DNA of 64,000 nucleotides from Xestospongia bergquistia (GCA_963965975.1 OZ014424.1:2294001-2358000); one strand, 5' to 3'; positions 1 to 11,493 are shown, numbered from the stretch's first letter. The notes: generated by a model from the letters alone, not told the origin. Numbers and translations: made by a program.

Positions 1-1847
1 TGAGAATGATATTCGAATCACTGTGTATCGTCAATTCATCACGAACTTTGTGAAATAGCTTGAGTTCCTTTACATTGACTTCACCAGAAAAATCCCATTT
101 TCCTGATCTAACACTTTGTACATACCTTTGTAATGTTTTATCCTCTTTTGTTGCTTTCTGTATGTCTGCTAGTGACATTGCCTTTGGAACTGCATTAATA
201 CTGATGAATTTGACATATTCTTCCACAACTTTAACTTCGTCTTCAGTAACATTCTGGCTCGGATGTCGCGATAAGTAATCAGATGGATTTTTCTCTCCCT
301 TTATGTGTCTAACTGAAAAATCATATTCTTGTAATAACATGTTCCACCTCTCAATTCTTGCCGATGCTTTCAACTTTTTATTCTCAAAAATGAATTGAAG
401 TGGCTTGCAATCTGTGACTAACGTGAAATGACCACCAAACAAGTATATGTGTAGTCGCTTGATTGCCCAAACTATAGTAAGAGCTTCCTTTTCTGTCTGT
501 GAATACTTCTGTTCTGTGGCTGATAACGATCTGCTCACATAAGCAACTATCCTTCGGTCATCTGTACCTGGTGTCTTTTGTGACAATATGGCTGACAATC
601 CCCATGGTGAGGCATCTGTAGTGAGCTCCGTTTGCTTCGTTCCATCAAAATAAGCCATCACTGTGTCACTAGTCAACATTTGCTTAACTTGCTTGAATGA
701 TTCTCTTTCTTTTTCTGTCCATTTAAAGTTGACATTTTTCTTTGTTAACTCCCGTAGTGGCCTTGTAATGTCACTGAAATTTGGAATAAACTTGGCACAG
801 TAGGTTGCCATGCCGACAAAACTTCGTACTTCTGTGGTTGATGATGGCGGTTTTGCCTCTTGTATTGTCTTGACCTTTCGAGGATCTGGAGAAATGCCCT
901 TTCTTGAGAAGACAAATCCGAAAAATTCAAGTGACTTTTTGTTAAATTCGCATTTTTCTTTGTTTATTGTTAATCCTACACTCAAGAGTCTTCTGAATAC
1001 TGCTTCCAGTGCTTCATCATGTTTCTCTTGAGTTTCGCCAAACACAATGATATCATCACTAATATTAATTACACCTTGAATGTCTCTGACTTGTTCATTA
1101 ATAGCATTCTGGAAAATCTCACTGGCTGAATTAGTTCCAAAATTCAGTCGTTTATACCTTTGTAATCCTTTGTGTGTTGCAAAAGTCGTGATATATCTAC
1201 TTTCAAAAGCTAAAGACAACTGGTGATATCCCGATCTCAAATCTAACTTGGAAAATACAGTTGCACCATTAAGAGAGTGCATCAAATCATCTACTGTGGG
1301 ACTGGGGTGCCATTCTCTAAGTATAGCTCTATTTGCCATCCGCATATCAATGCATAAACGAACTTCACCATTCCTTTTGGGAATAATTACTAATGGAGAA
1401 ATCCATGGAGTAGGACCGTCTACCTTTTTGATGATGTCTTGTTTCTCTAATCTTTCCAGCTCTATCTCAACCTGCTTCCTCATGTGAAATGGAATTTGTC
1501 GTGCCGGTTGTGCTACTGGAGTTACCGACTCATCTATGTGCAACATTACTTCGTAGTCCTTTAATTTACCAACTCCTTCAAATACTTCAGCATACTGTTC
1601 TGTCAACTGTTTGATGTTCATAGCACAAATATTAACCTTAATTAGTCCAAGTTCTCGGGCTGAAAGATAACTCATGAGAGAGCCATTTGTACCATGAAGT
1701 ACGTGGATTGTCGCTTTGATACTGCTATCTTTTGTTTGTACTTCTGCGTCAAATTGACCTAATACTTTTAAACACGACTGGGATCCATATGCACAAATTC
1801 GAGTGGATGAGTTTCGAAGGGTCACCTGTTTCCCTTTTGTTGATTGT
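1..1847 (-). CDS. pol: Ty3/gypsy pol, reverse transcriptase and RNase H, partial at window edge
   Basis: Reading the minus strand, one frame stays open from about 1847 to base 1 and continues beyond the window. It holds the end of the protease/linker (AYGSQSCLKVLGQF), then a reverse transcriptase with FSKLDLRSGYHQL near 1240 and the catalytic pair in ISDDIIVFG near 1045-1070. RNase H follows with TDASPWG near 610-630 and then RIERWNMLL and HPSQN toward 250-350. The order and wording fit the K02A2.6-like metazoan gypsy group. Integrase would lie off the left edge. It is in a different frame from the gag-protease ORF upstream; the two overlap by about 100 nt, so a one-base shift lies near 1838-1852. 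The RT/RNase H part shows no stop, so this is the best preserved pol in the window. Confidence 0.88.
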
Positions 1848-2801
1848 CATCAATGCTGACTCATCAATAATGTTGATTAATGCTCCCGTGTCAATTGTGA
1901 CTTTAATTGGCACTCCATTTATTTTGACCATCATCTCTGGGACTTTGCCAGTATTATCACCAAGAGTATAAACGTATTCTTCCTCACTGCTACTTGGTGT
2001 TGACTTTTCATTAATTTTACGAACATGAGATGGTTGTAGTTTGTTTCTAGTTTTATTATTTCCTCGACACATTTTTGCGAAGTGATTGAATTTTAAACAT
2101 TTGTGACACTGTTTACCTCTAGCAGGACACATTCCTTTGTTGTGTGTTTTCCCACATCGATTACATTCATAAAATGATAATTTAGGTTTCATCAACTGGG
2201 TTACTTTTGTTTTCGACTTAAGCTGTTGATGTTTAATCAGTCTTGCACTTTCGTGATTACTTGATTGTTCCATGCCACTGGCTAATCTCTCACTTTCTTC
2301 TAGTGCTCTGGCTTTTGCTAGTAGTTTCTCAAGTGTGAGGTCATCTTCTTGTAATGCATATCGTCTTAGGTATTTTGATTTGCAATTTTGAATAATCATT
2401 GACCTGAGTTCCCTGTCAATATCAGCAAATTCACAGTGGACAGCTAATTTTCTTAGCCTGGTTACAAATTGATCGATCGTTTCACCATCATGTTGTGTGA
2501 TTTGTCGGAACTGGAAAACTTCATAATCAATATTTTTCTTAGGTGTGAAATAATCATCTAGCTTCTTCATGGCGGAAGCATAATCATTTCCTGCTTCTGG
2601 AATCGCTTCAAATATTTCTTGAGTTTCAGCTCCTGCCTGGTATAATAACAGAGCGCATTTCTGTTGATCATCTGTGACTCCCACAGCCACTAGATATGTC
2701 TCGAAGTGTCGTTTCCATATTTTCCAACGTTGACTCAACGATGTTGGGTCTGAAATAGGATCAAACGGTGGAAGCGATGCCAAATCAAGCTTAGTAGCCA
2801 T
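1749..2801 (-). CDS. gag: Ty3/gypsy gag with start of aspartic protease
   Basis: A 350-residue ORF. Its first two thirds match the gag capsid of K02A2.6-like elements, with a QRWKIWKRHFETYL motif near residue 25 and a YFTPKKNIDYEVFQFRQ region near 87. A zinc-knuckle region follows at about residues 213-245 (CNRCGKTHNKGMC, then CHKCLKFNHFAKMC). The protease active site IDTGALINIID begins near residue 303. The frame then runs into unrelated residues and stops, because the rest of protease and RT lie in the +1 frame. This may be a mutation or an assembly indel in the A/G-rich run near 1845. A programmed shift is possible but I see no supporting slippery structure. The ATG is 14 bases inside the block that follows the putative primer-binding site. 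Confidence 0.88.
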   Translation of the reverse strand: MATKLDLASLPPFDPISDPTSLSQRWKIWKRHFETYLVAVGVTDDQQKCALLLYQAGAETQEIFEAIPEAGNDYASAMKKLDDYFTPKKNIDYEVFQFRQITQHDGETIDQFVTRLRKLAVHCEFADIDRELRSMIIQNCKSKYLRRYALQEDDLTLEKLLAKARALEESERLASGMEQSSNHESARLIKHQQLKSKTKVTQLMKPKLSFYECNRCGKTHNKGMCPARGKQCHKCLKFNHFAKMCRGNNKTRNKLQPSHVRKINEKSTPSSSEEEYVYTLGDNTGKVPEMMVKINGVPIKVTIDTGALINIIDESALMTINKRETGDPSKLIHSNLCIWIPVVFKSIRSI

Positions 2802-2830
2802 TTGGACTTAAAATGACCATAAAATATATC

Positions 2831-2846
2831 CTCTCGTCGCCAATTA
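2831..2846 (-). promoter_or_regulatory. Putative primer-binding site of the left-edge gypsy element
   Basis: On the minus strand the sequence reads TTGGCGACGAGAGG just upstream of the gag ATG. TGGCGACGAGGAT-like sites are common at this place in metazoan gypsy elements. The 5' LTR should lie immediately to the right (from about 2847). I cannot define it because the matching 3' LTR is outside the window. Confidence 0.55.
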
Positions 2847-2944
2847 TAATATTGTTTGATATGCCAACAATCAGATTCTTTAAGATAACTCAATTCACAA
2901 AGTTAGACATTAACAACACGAGGTCACACTTAATCATGTGACCA

Positions 2945-2980
<36 letters not shown>

Positions 2981-3700
2981 CATTACAAAGAGGAAGACAA
3001 AGGAAAAGTCTTTAAAAATACAAAGTTTACATCTCTAATAAGCTCATTCACTTAAAATAACGGTACGCACAAACTTTGAAATACCAGTGTAAAACAAGAC
3101 AACAAAAAAGAAGTGAAAGAATTATATCTACTGCTAAAATTAATTTTATAGTTATTAGGTTTATACTGACACATTATATATAAATACATTGAATGTGTGT
3201 TTTCAATTTCAATCTTGGCAATGATAGGGTATTGAACACGCTCTATCCAATTGATTTACATGAACCTTTTGACTATCAAAGCTCGGACTCTTGACATCTA
3301 TTTACTGGCAATATTTTATCAAAATGTTAATTCTCCATGGATGACCCCAGTACATTGTATGTAGTTTGTTGGTATACTAATTGGACTCCTCCCAATTTCC
3401 TTCTATTACATGGTTATCGCTTGGCGCTGACCCTCAATGTCTTATTTCTATTCGGTATCATTTATTAGGTGACATTCATTTTCAGACCACAATACTGTTC
3501 CCAAGACATTGTAAAGTTTTCATTGATAATGAATATTGTTATTAATATTATGTGGTCTAAATCAAGCGTGACAAGAGAAGACGTCATTAGTAGATTGTCT
3601 ATACTTATAAATTAAACTGATTGTAAATATCTGGACATAAATGGTAAAGGTTAAATAAATTCCTACATACCATAACTGTGACTATCGCAAATATTGCTAC
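2847..3700. other. Non-coding stretch, probable 5' LTR of the gypsy element plus intergenic DNA
   Basis: No credible coding sequence. The first few hundred bases should contain the 5' LTR of the minus-strand gypsy element. An (AAT)n run is present at about 2948-2979. The rest is AT-rich intergenic DNA. Confidence 0.4.
2948..2979. repeat. (AAT)n microsatellite
   Basis: About ten uninterrupted AAT/AATA units. Confidence 0.9.
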
Positions 3701-3709
3701 TCTAGAAAG

Positions 3710-5330
3710 TTGCCTTCAGTGTTCGTAATGTCAGTAGATTCAGCCTTGTCTGTTAGACCAAAGTCTGACCAGTTAATAAAATTATTAGATGCTCTAGTCA
3801 ATTGGCAAAAGTTTGATTTTTTCTTATCTGGAATTAAAAGTGAGCATATCCAAGTAATTGAATGTGACATCAGAGGAACTGACCTACAAAAAATGGCACT
3901 ATTCTCAAAATGGCATAATGTTCATTCGGAAGCGTCATGGCAGGATGTACTCTTTGTACTAGAAAGTCACAAGAATATTTCCTAGCATCAGCAGTATGTC
4001 AAAAATTTAACATAACTTTATCGACAGCTCTCAATTATTTCTCAAGGTATACTATTGCAATAATTACAAATAATGATGATGTCATCTCTCTATGCAGATC
4101 CTTGAGAACTTATAAAGACAGTCATGTTAGAAAAAAGAGGAAGAAGAGGAACATCAAACCATATCAGAACACCTAGATAGAAACTTTAGTGTATTAATGG
4201 TTGCTGTTTCATCATCTCTTGATCATAAACTACAACATCAACAACTAGTACTAGTGGATGGATTGAACATTGAATGAAGTGGGTTGGGACATTTCCATTT
4301 CTTAGACTTTGCCATAATTGTTGATATGAGTGAACAGTTGTACATTGATATTGATACAGGCTAAATTCTTATTAAATAAATTGTCCATGAATCAAATGTT
4401 GATTGTCTTAGAGCTTATGCTCAGGGCAAACTACAGTTTATGTGTCTCATTGGTACCTTTGGTCTAACAGTTAATGGTAAAACTATCTAATTGAAAGAAG
4501 ATGGGAATGTGAACTTAACTTTTGAGACAGCTCAATGAGGCTTTGCAATTTCTTCTCACATTAGGATATGATGTTAACATCCAAGGTAATGAAAAACTGT
4601 ATTGTGTTATTGATAGCTAGTAAAAATGGTCAAACAGAGGTGATTGAACAACTACTGAAACAGCATGCAGATGTTAACATTTAGAGTAGAAATAGATGGA
4701 CTGCCATAATGAAAGCTGGCAAAAAGGGTCATATACTACTTAAAGAGAACACAGAAGTCAATATTCAGACCAAAAATGGATGGACTGCTCTAATGATGGC
4801 AAATCCAAATGGTCATTGCTTATGAATTACTCAAAGAGTACATACATACTAATATTTAGAACAAAAAAAAAGATGGACAGCCCTAATGCTAGCTAATAAA
4901 GATGTTCATACTCAGGTTACTGAAAAACTACTCAAAAAGCATGCAAATGTCAGTATTCAGATCAATGATGGATGAACTGCCCTAATGGATGCTAGTCTGA
5001 ATGCATGGTCATATCGAGGTTATTAAACAATTATTGAAAGAGCATGCTGACATTAATGTTCAGAACAAGGAAGGAGTGACTGTGACTGCTCTAATGATAG
5101 ACAGTAGAAATAGTTATACCCAGATCATTGAACTACTACTCACAGGGGCATACAGATGTTAACTATCAGAACAAAAATGGATGGATTGCCTTAATGAAAG
5201 CTCGTGAAAACAGTGGTACTCATATTGTTGAGCTACTGCTCAAAGGGCATGCAAACATTAATATTGGACCATTGATGGATGGACTGCTCTAATCATAGCT
5301 TGTCCAAGTGGTCATAAATAGTTGTTGCAT
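3710..5330 (+). pseudogene. Death-domain / ankyrin-repeat gene relic
   Basis: The ORF 3710-3985 (91 residues) has the pattern of a death domain: a hydrophobic LIKLLDALVNWQKFDFFLSG helix pair, IQVIECD, then LFSKWHNVHSEASWQDVLFVLE as the last two helices. Downstream, from about 4570 to 5280, all three frames carry pieces of ankyrin repeats such as VNIQTKNGWTALMMA (about 4758), DINVQNKEGVT (about 5051) and DVNYQNKNGWIALMKA with VELLLKGHANINI (about 5155-5265). Stops and frameshifts interrupt every repeat, so this is a decayed gene. Death-domain/ankyrin combinations are frequent in sponge and cnidarian immune-type genes. Parts of the same ankyrin tail recur at 31240 and 60560. Confidence 0.72.
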
Positions 5331-6086
5331 AACTTCTCAAAAGGAGTTTGTAAAATCGGGACTGTGGACTGCATGGAATAGAATGGACTATAAATTTTAT
5401 TATGTAAAAATATAATCATTATGTTAGTTATTATGAAATCAATACATTTGTAATACATAAATAAAAAATACACTGTCACCATTGAAATGTTAAACAATGA
5501 TGCCAAAAGATTAAATTCACTACTGGAATTAGAGTTTGCTTTATATCACTGGGAATATGTAGACAGAAGGTATGGCTGACATTTTGAATACAGGAAGGGG
5601 TGAAGTAATAGTGACAGATGGTTTTACTCCTTGGGATCACAGGCATGTCTCTAGGATCAAAATTTCAGCTATAAAAAGGATCACATTTCAGCTAGTGCAA
5701 TAGTCAAATTAGATGGAGGTTGAAAGATTATGTCTTATTTTTTTGACATATTTGAATATTTCCCTGAATGTGTTTTAAATAGAAAGGGTTATGGAACTTT
5801 AGGTAAATGAACTGTTAAGGACTAATCTTTACAGCACTAGAACTACCAATACACAACACACAATTATTAGTACTAACTTTGCACTAGACATTATATATAG
5901 TAACAAGAATCACTCATAAGCTAGTTGTAGATGGATTGGTCATATAGTTTATTGTTTTCCGAATAATTGTTGTCTTGCTTCTGGCTGGTTTGCTTCTTTG
6001 ATGTTTTGGTTGACCTCCCTTTCTCCTTCTACCATTATATTTGCCACCCTTTACCTCTGCTGTTATAATATTGTATGGAAGGTTGC
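5331..6086. other. Duplicon copy A, non-coding tail of the ankyrin locus
   Basis: This stretch aligns base by base with 31420-32127 and 60740-61449, for example the block with ATTATGAAATCAATACATTT near 5427. It shows no open frame. It is the 3' flank or untranslated region of the ankyrin locus and part of a three-copy duplicon. Confidence 0.7.
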
Positions 6087-6223
6087 AAGCCCAGTGGAAC
6101 AGTCTGAGATCATTACTGTTGATCCATACTCCCTAAAGACTAAACATCAAACATTAAAGTATGTGACCCAAGGTTGAACTGTCCCACTGAGGAATGCAGA
6201 GATCAGACTGTCCCACTGGGTTT
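6087..6223. mobile_element. Short MITE with inverted ends, copy A
   Basis: About 137 bp. The left end AAGCCCAGTGGAACAGTCTG is the inverse of the right end, which reads CAGACTGTCCCACTGGGTTT. The same element is present at 32128-32264 and 61450-61586. The gypsy element 6225-10457 sits in its right edge. Confidence 0.65.
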
Positions 6224-6224
6224 C

Positions 6225-6393
6225 TGTAATAAACTGTATTGATTATGTACTTTGGCCTATTGTATTAATTGTGTACTTTGGACTTGTACTTGTAAGTATT
6301 CATTGGATATTTAAGCAATTGTATAGTTGTCCTTAATTCAGTTCTGTGGTAGCATTGAGATGTTTTCATTTGTATTTAATAAAAGATATAACA
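6225..6393 (+). repeat. gypsy-2 5' LTR
   Basis: 169 bp, TG...CA ends, matches 10289-10457. Confidence 0.93.
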
Positions 6394-6411
6394 TTTGGCA
6401 ATGAGGGTGGG

Positions 6412-7154
6412 ATGGCAGGTGTTCTGGGAAGACTACGAGAATTTGATGCTATGCTGGAGTTGTGGGACCAGTATGAGGAAAGACTGGGTCATTTTTTGGA
6501 CACCAACGGAATCAGTAATATAGACAAAAGCATTCTGTACTTTTATCAGCAATTGGACCAGCGCCTTACAAGCTCTTGACAAGTTTAATAAGCCCTCAGA
6601 AACCTGGAGAGAAGAGTTATGAAGAGCTAGGGACGCTCTTAACCGAACACTATAACCCGGCACCGTCAGAGATTGTGGAATGATACAGGTTCCACACAAG
6701 GATTAGGCATGAAGGGGAAGCTGTGAGCACATTTGTGGCTGAACTGCATTCTCTAGCTTGGTATTGTAAATTTGGTACATCATTGAATGACTTATTGAGA
6801 GATCGAATAGTATGTGGCATTAATAACAAAAACATTCAATGACGACTGTTGGCAGAGAAGACATTCACCTTGGATTCAACAATGGATATTGCTGTAGGCA
6901 TGGAAAGTGCAAGGAAGAACGTGACAGAGCTACAAATCCCTGTACAAAAACCGACAGAGGTATACAAAGTTACTACCACAAACTGTTATCGTTGCAGAAA
7001 TAGCAGCCATACTGCATATCGTTGCAGATTTCGACACATGAAGTGCCTGACGTGTGGTAGGACTGGCCACATCAAAAGGGTGTGTAGAAGTGGTCCCACA
7101 AGGTCTGATAGACTCCCTGCTGGGCCAGAGAAATCTACTTCAAAGAGCAGATGA
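6412..7154 (+). pseudogene. gag: gypsy-2 gag relic with two zinc knuckles
   Basis: The first part (MAGVLGRLREFDAMLELWDQ, 6412-6579) is a gag start that shifts frame near 6550. The next frame continues as LSAIGPAPYKLLTSL and RFHTRIRHEGEAVSTFVAEL before an in-frame stop near 6840. The segment 6849-7154 carries two CCHC knuckles, CYRCRNSSHTAYRC and CLTCGRTGHIKRVC, which bind packaged RNA in intact elements. At least one frameshift and three stops separate the parts. Confidence 0.82.
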
Positions 7155-7181
7155 AACCACAGGCCATGACCAGTCAGACAG

Positions 7182-7550
7182 TTGACACAATTGCAAGAAC
7201 AGGAGGGACTTGACTTTGAAGAATTTATAAAACATCTAGGCAAGAGTGAGGATGCCATAGAACTGGAGGTATACATTGAGGGGAAGCTAGTGAACATGGA
7301 GCTGGATACTGGAGTGTCAGTGTCATTGATTTCAGAGACCACATGGTCTAAATTATATTCCAAGAAGAAATTGCAAAAGATGACAACAATTCTCAGGACT
7401 TATACAGGAGAGAAGATACAGCCATTGGGTAGCTGTAGTGTGGAAGTTAAATATAAGGAACAGGGTGTTATTCTACCATTATTAGTCATTAAAGGAAACA
7501 GCCCAAACTTGTTTGGTCGTAACTGGCTTCAATATATACGGATCAATTAG
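7182..7550 (+). pseudogene. gypsy-2 aspartic protease segment
   Basis: 122 residues with the active site LDTGVSVSLIS near residue 41 and LFGRNWLQ near the end, which is the retropepsin C-terminal GRNWL pattern. The DTG triad is intact. A stop after YIRIN separates it from RT, which in the family would be joined to it. Confidence 0.85.
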
Positions 7551-7579
7551 AAGAGTATTCACATGGTCGGTAATGACAA

Positions 7580-9146
7580 GTGCAGAATATTTTAGCAAAA
7601 CATCAGAATATTTTTGAAAAAGGTCTGGGACATCTCAGAGGATATAATGCAAAAATACATTTCGAGCAAGAGGCTGTATCAAAATTTATGAAAGCTCGCC
7701 CAGTTGCATATGCTATGAAAGAAAAGATTGAAAAAGAACTGGACAGATTGATGTCATTGGGTATTTTTGAACCAATACAGTTTTCAGAATGGCATCACCC
7801 ATTGTACCAGTTTGAAGTCAGATGGTAGTGTTAGAATTTGTGGTGATTTCAAGGTCACATTAAATTCAGTGTCAAAGTTAGACCATCATCCGATTCCAAG
7901 AATTGAGGATCTCTTTGCCACACTTGGTGGAGGCAAGCTGTTTTCGAAGTTGGACATTAGCCAAGCATATCAGCAATTGGAATTTGATGAAGTCTCCAAG
8001 CAGTTTATGGTGATTAACACACACAAGGGGTTATTCCGAAATAGAAAACTATCATTTGGTATTGCATCAGCCCTGGTCATTTTTCAAAAAGTTATGGAAA
8101 GTCTACTTCAGAATATTCCGGGACTGATTGTATATATAGATGATGCTCTTATTACTGGAAAGAATGATGAGGAACATTTGAAATCACTAGAGACAGTATT
8201 GAAGAGAATCGAGGATGTGGGGATGTTGGTGAAAAGAGAAAAATGTGTATTCATGGCAAAGTCTGTGTCATATCTTGGACATATTATCGACTGTCAGGGA
8301 TTACACCCAACACAAGATAAAGTTGATGCAATTCTGGAAGCTCCTCCTCCCAAAAATCTCACCCAGTTAAAAGCTTATCTGGGTTTTTTGACATATTAAG
8401 GTAGATTCCTACCTAATATCTCAAAACATCTCTTATCTCTCTATAGGTTGCTCCGGAAGAACACTCAATGGAGATGGTCAGAAGAAGAAGAGTCAGCTTT
8501 TCAAGAATCAAAGAAACTCCTTACGTCATTAAATTTACTGGTTCATTTCGATCCATCTCTTCCATTAATTTTGTCATGTGACGCCTCTATGTACGGGATT
8601 GGTGCAGTTCTCACTCATCTTATGACAGATGGTTCAGAGAAACCAATAGGTTATGTTTGATAGACCTTAACAGAATCTGAAAAACACTATTCACAACTTG
8701 AAAAAGAGGGTCTGGCCTGCATTTTTGCAGTAAAAAAGTTTCATTCGTACCTATTTGGACACAAGTTCTTAATGTACACTGATAATTTGTCTCTGAAGTC
8801 CTCGTTTAATGAGAAGCAGCCAGTTCCAGTACAAGCAGCTGGTAGAATACAATGATGGGCGTTGACCCTGGATAACTACGAATATATGATGGCCTTTTGG
8901 CCTACTCATAAGCATAGCAATGCAGACGCATTGAGTCGACTTCCTACTGAAACTGTAGAGGTAGAAGAACCAGTTCCAACCGAATTGGTGAAGTTAATGG
9001 AAGCCATGGACACAATGCCAATCATGGCAGAAACTGTAAAAGAGTGGACACAGAAAGATCCTTTATTAGCCAGAGTATACAGGTATGTTCAGTTTGAATG
9101 GCCAGAACATTGTTCTGTAGACTTGAAATCATTCGGTAAGCATTAA
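7580..9146 (+). pseudogene. gypsy-2 reverse transcriptase and RNase H relic
   Basis: A frameshift near 7800 separates the RT N-terminus (KARPVAYAMKEKIEKEL) from the palm, which has FSKLDISQAYQQLEFDE near 7943 and the catalytic VYIDDALITG near 8131-8160. A stop at 8397 splits off the thumb (LTYxGRFLPN region), then RNase H begins with SCDASMYGIGAVLTH near 8576. A stop at 8658 and another near 8855 interrupt it. The tail has FWPTHKHSNADALSRLP near 8898. All family motifs are present in order, so the parental element is clear, but the ORF cannot yield a full pol. Confidence 0.88.
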
Positions 9147-9165
9147 ATGGAGTTGTCGACATTAA

Positions 9166-10275
9166 ATGGATATTTATGGTTCTAGAGTTCTGATCCCATC
9201 TCAAGGTAGACAACAAATGTTAGCAGAGTTACATCAAAAAAAACCAGGAGTGAATCGAATGAAGATTTTGGCAAGAATGTATTTTCAGTGGCCTGGTTTG
9301 ACAAAGGATATTGAGAAGTTGGTCAAAGAATGTGCAAAGTGTCAGGAAAAACAATCAAATCCTGCAATGGCACCATTAGAACCATGGACATGGCCAACTA
9401 GACCCTGGGCCAGAGTGCATATGGATTATACTGGTCCCTTCATGAATTCTGTTTTTTATAGTGACAGATGCACGCTCCAAGTGGGTAGAGATCATGAAAA
9501 CATCGTCTACAACCTCTACAGCAACTATTCAAACGTTACGAACAATGTTTGCTCGTTATGGGTTGCCTCGTACTCTAGTATCAGAAAATGTGACATGTTT
9601 TACAAGCCAGGAATTTGAAGATTTTTTGAGAGCTAATGGCATTCAACACATCAAGACAGCTCCTTATCATCCGCAGTCTAATGGACTGGCAGAGCGAATG
9701 GTACAAACATTCAAGAAGGGGATGAAAAAGGTAGCAAGTGGTACAGTAGATACAAAGTAGCTCAATTTTTGTTTTCTTATAGAATAACTCCACATATTAC
9801 TACAGGTCAATCTCCGGCAGAGCTAATGTTTGGATGACAGTTAAGCACTAGATTTGATTTACTACATCCTAATGTACAGGAGAAAGTTCTCAAGAAACAA
9901 GACAAACAAAAGAAGTATTTTGATAGATCTGCTAAAGAGCGAAAATTCTCAAGAGGAGATGATGTGTACATTCGGAATTTCTCACAGGGCAGTAAAATTA
10001 AATGGATACCTGGAGTCATAGTGAAACAGATTGGTAGAGTTGTTTTTGGAGTTCGATTGCAAAACTCAACCATGATCATTAAACGACATCAAAATCAAAT
10101 TCAAGTTCGTATGTCAGATAATATTCCAGAATTAGAAATGACTCTTCAGTCCAATCCACAAGTTGAGTCTTCAGATCCAAGACAAGGGTCGGAACTTCGA
10201 GTCAGTACAGGTCCTTGTTATCCCTCAAGAGTGAGGAGACCCCCTCAACATTTTGCTGATGAGTTCTTTGATTAA
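9166..10275 (+). pseudogene. gypsy-2 integrase relic
   Basis: The zinc-binding region keeps one His (AELHQKKPGVN) and CAKCQEKQ, but the second His of the usual GHPG motif is replaced. The catalytic core reads VHMDYTGPF near 9415, then frameshifts near 9450. It continues with TDARSKWVEI, then VSENVTCFTS where the family has an Asp-Asn-Gly motif, and the final Glu in NGLAERMVQTFKKG. The second catalytic Asp is therefore Glu. A stop at 9758 separates a C-terminal region (9807-10275) that ends with PSRVRRPPQHFADEF, a common gypsy C-terminal pattern. Confidence 0.87.
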
Positions 10276-10288
10276 GGAGGGGAGAAAC

Positions 10289-10457
10289 TGTAATAAAATG
10301 TATTGATTATGTACTTTGGACTATTGTATTAATTGTGTACTTTGGACTTGTACTTGTAAGTATTCATTGGATATTTAAGCAATTGTATAGTTGTCCTTAA
10401 TTCAGTTCTGTGCTAGTATTGAGTTGTTTTCATTTGTGTTTAATAAGAGATATAACA
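10289..10457 (+). repeat. gypsy-2 3' LTR
   Basis: 169 bp, TG...CA ends, followed by the target duplication GTTTC. Confidence 0.93.
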
Positions 10458-11163
10458 GTTTCCATAATATCAGAAGTACACCAGGAATTAAGATATGAAC
10501 CAAATAACAAACTCTTGTAGATTAGTTTCAGACAGTCAGCACATGCTAACATGTGGCTGTAAAACAACTACATCCTATGTGTTGAGGAAGATGTGGTGTC
10601 TCAGAGAAGTTTATGTAGAAGATAAAACCATCTTTGTCATTTTCCCCTGACAATTGCCTTTGAGTTTGACAAGAGATCATTAGCTTTCTTCCACATACAA
10701 TATGGTATAGAAGTAATTCCTGACGCAAGAAAGAGATTGATGAATTTCAGCTCACCCTCAATGGAATTCGATCATCCTTCATAAGCAGGTTGTTTAGAGG
10801 TCAAGAGGCATCTTTATGAATCTAAAAAAGGCACCTTTTTAGCAGAGAGTTGACAGATATATACTTGACTATAATATTGCAGGAAAACTAGACATCTGTC
10901 CTAGACCACCTGATTCTCTTACATGAGACACATCGTCATTATGCATCTTGTGATCAACATCTAGGTGTGAAACTGTATTATATGCTTGCATCTTGAGACC
11001 TCTCATCCTGTTCATTTTATAAAATTTCTAACAGTTGCCATCTTCATTTGTACTATTAAGTTATCCGTTTTCTTTCAGAGTTCTCATTTCTTGTCCAAAT
11101 ATGTTGCCTGTTAACATTAGAAGATGTTCTGTACCCATTCAATAGTCTTATAATGCTGAGATT
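10458..11163. other. Duplicon copy A resumed, with a conserved 65-codon open frame
   Basis: Continues copy A after the gypsy insertion. It aligns with 32265-32810 and with 61587-62930. Between 10656 and 10853 the frame AFEFDKRSLAFFHIQYGIEV... is open except for one stop near 10782. The same frame is open in copies B (32396-32580) and C (62510-62707). It may be an old exon of an unknown gene. The last five bases (AGATT) are the copia A target duplication. Confidence 0.5.
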
Positions 11164-11479
11164 TGTTGGTATATGAGTGTAATTAGGCAGTTGTGTGTCA
11201 TGTGTTGACTACTGTATATGTTTTGATAGGTTTAATTAATGTATCTCATCCTAGCTCTTCCTTCCCTTAGCCATCTCTTTGTTTATTGTGTTTTTTGTTA
11301 TATTTTTGTTTGGGTCTTTGTCCTTGTGACTTGAGGCTCTGCTCTTATCAGTTGTGTATTTAAGTAGGGCCTTATCTGATTTGTGTATTCTATTCTATAT
11401 TTTGATCTTTAAAATAATTGATTTCCTGTGAGTCTATTGAGATATATCAGTGACGGATTTACAAACACGCCTGCGAACA
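11164..11479 (+). repeat. copia A 5' LTR
   Basis: 316 bp, TG...CA, matches 15552-15868. Confidence 0.94.
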
Positions 11480-11493
11480 GGTTATGAGCCCAG
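11480..11493 (+). promoter_or_regulatory. copia A primer-binding site (initiator-Met half-tRNA type)
   Basis: GGTTATGAGCCCAG. It is complementary to the anticodon stem-loop of initiator-Met tRNA, the priming mode described for Drosophila copia. The identical site is at 52943-52956 in copia B. Confidence 0.75.

Larger units (their letters stand above)
6225..10457 (+). mobile_element. Complete but decayed Ty3/gypsy LTR retrotransposon (gypsy-2)
   Basis: Element of 4233 bp with two 169-bp LTRs that begin TGTAATAAA and end ATATAACA. It is flanked by the 5-bp target-site duplication GTTTC (6220-6224 and 10458-10462). The empty site is visible in duplicon copies B and C, where GGGCTTCCATAATAG is uninterrupted, which confirms both ends. 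The sequence after the 5' LTR, TTTGGCAATGAGGG, is the likely primer-binding site, and AAGGAGGGGAGAAAC before the 3' LTR is the polypurine tract. I count about seven differences between the LTRs (about 4%), so the insertion is not recent. Gag, protease, RT/RNase H and integrase are all present but broken. Confidence 0.93.

Noticed and set aside
3937..4176. ORF overlapping the death domain
   Set aside because: It overlaps the death-domain frame and has no recognisable pattern apart from a lysine/arginine-rich end. It may contain a short true continuation after a frameshift but I cannot show it.
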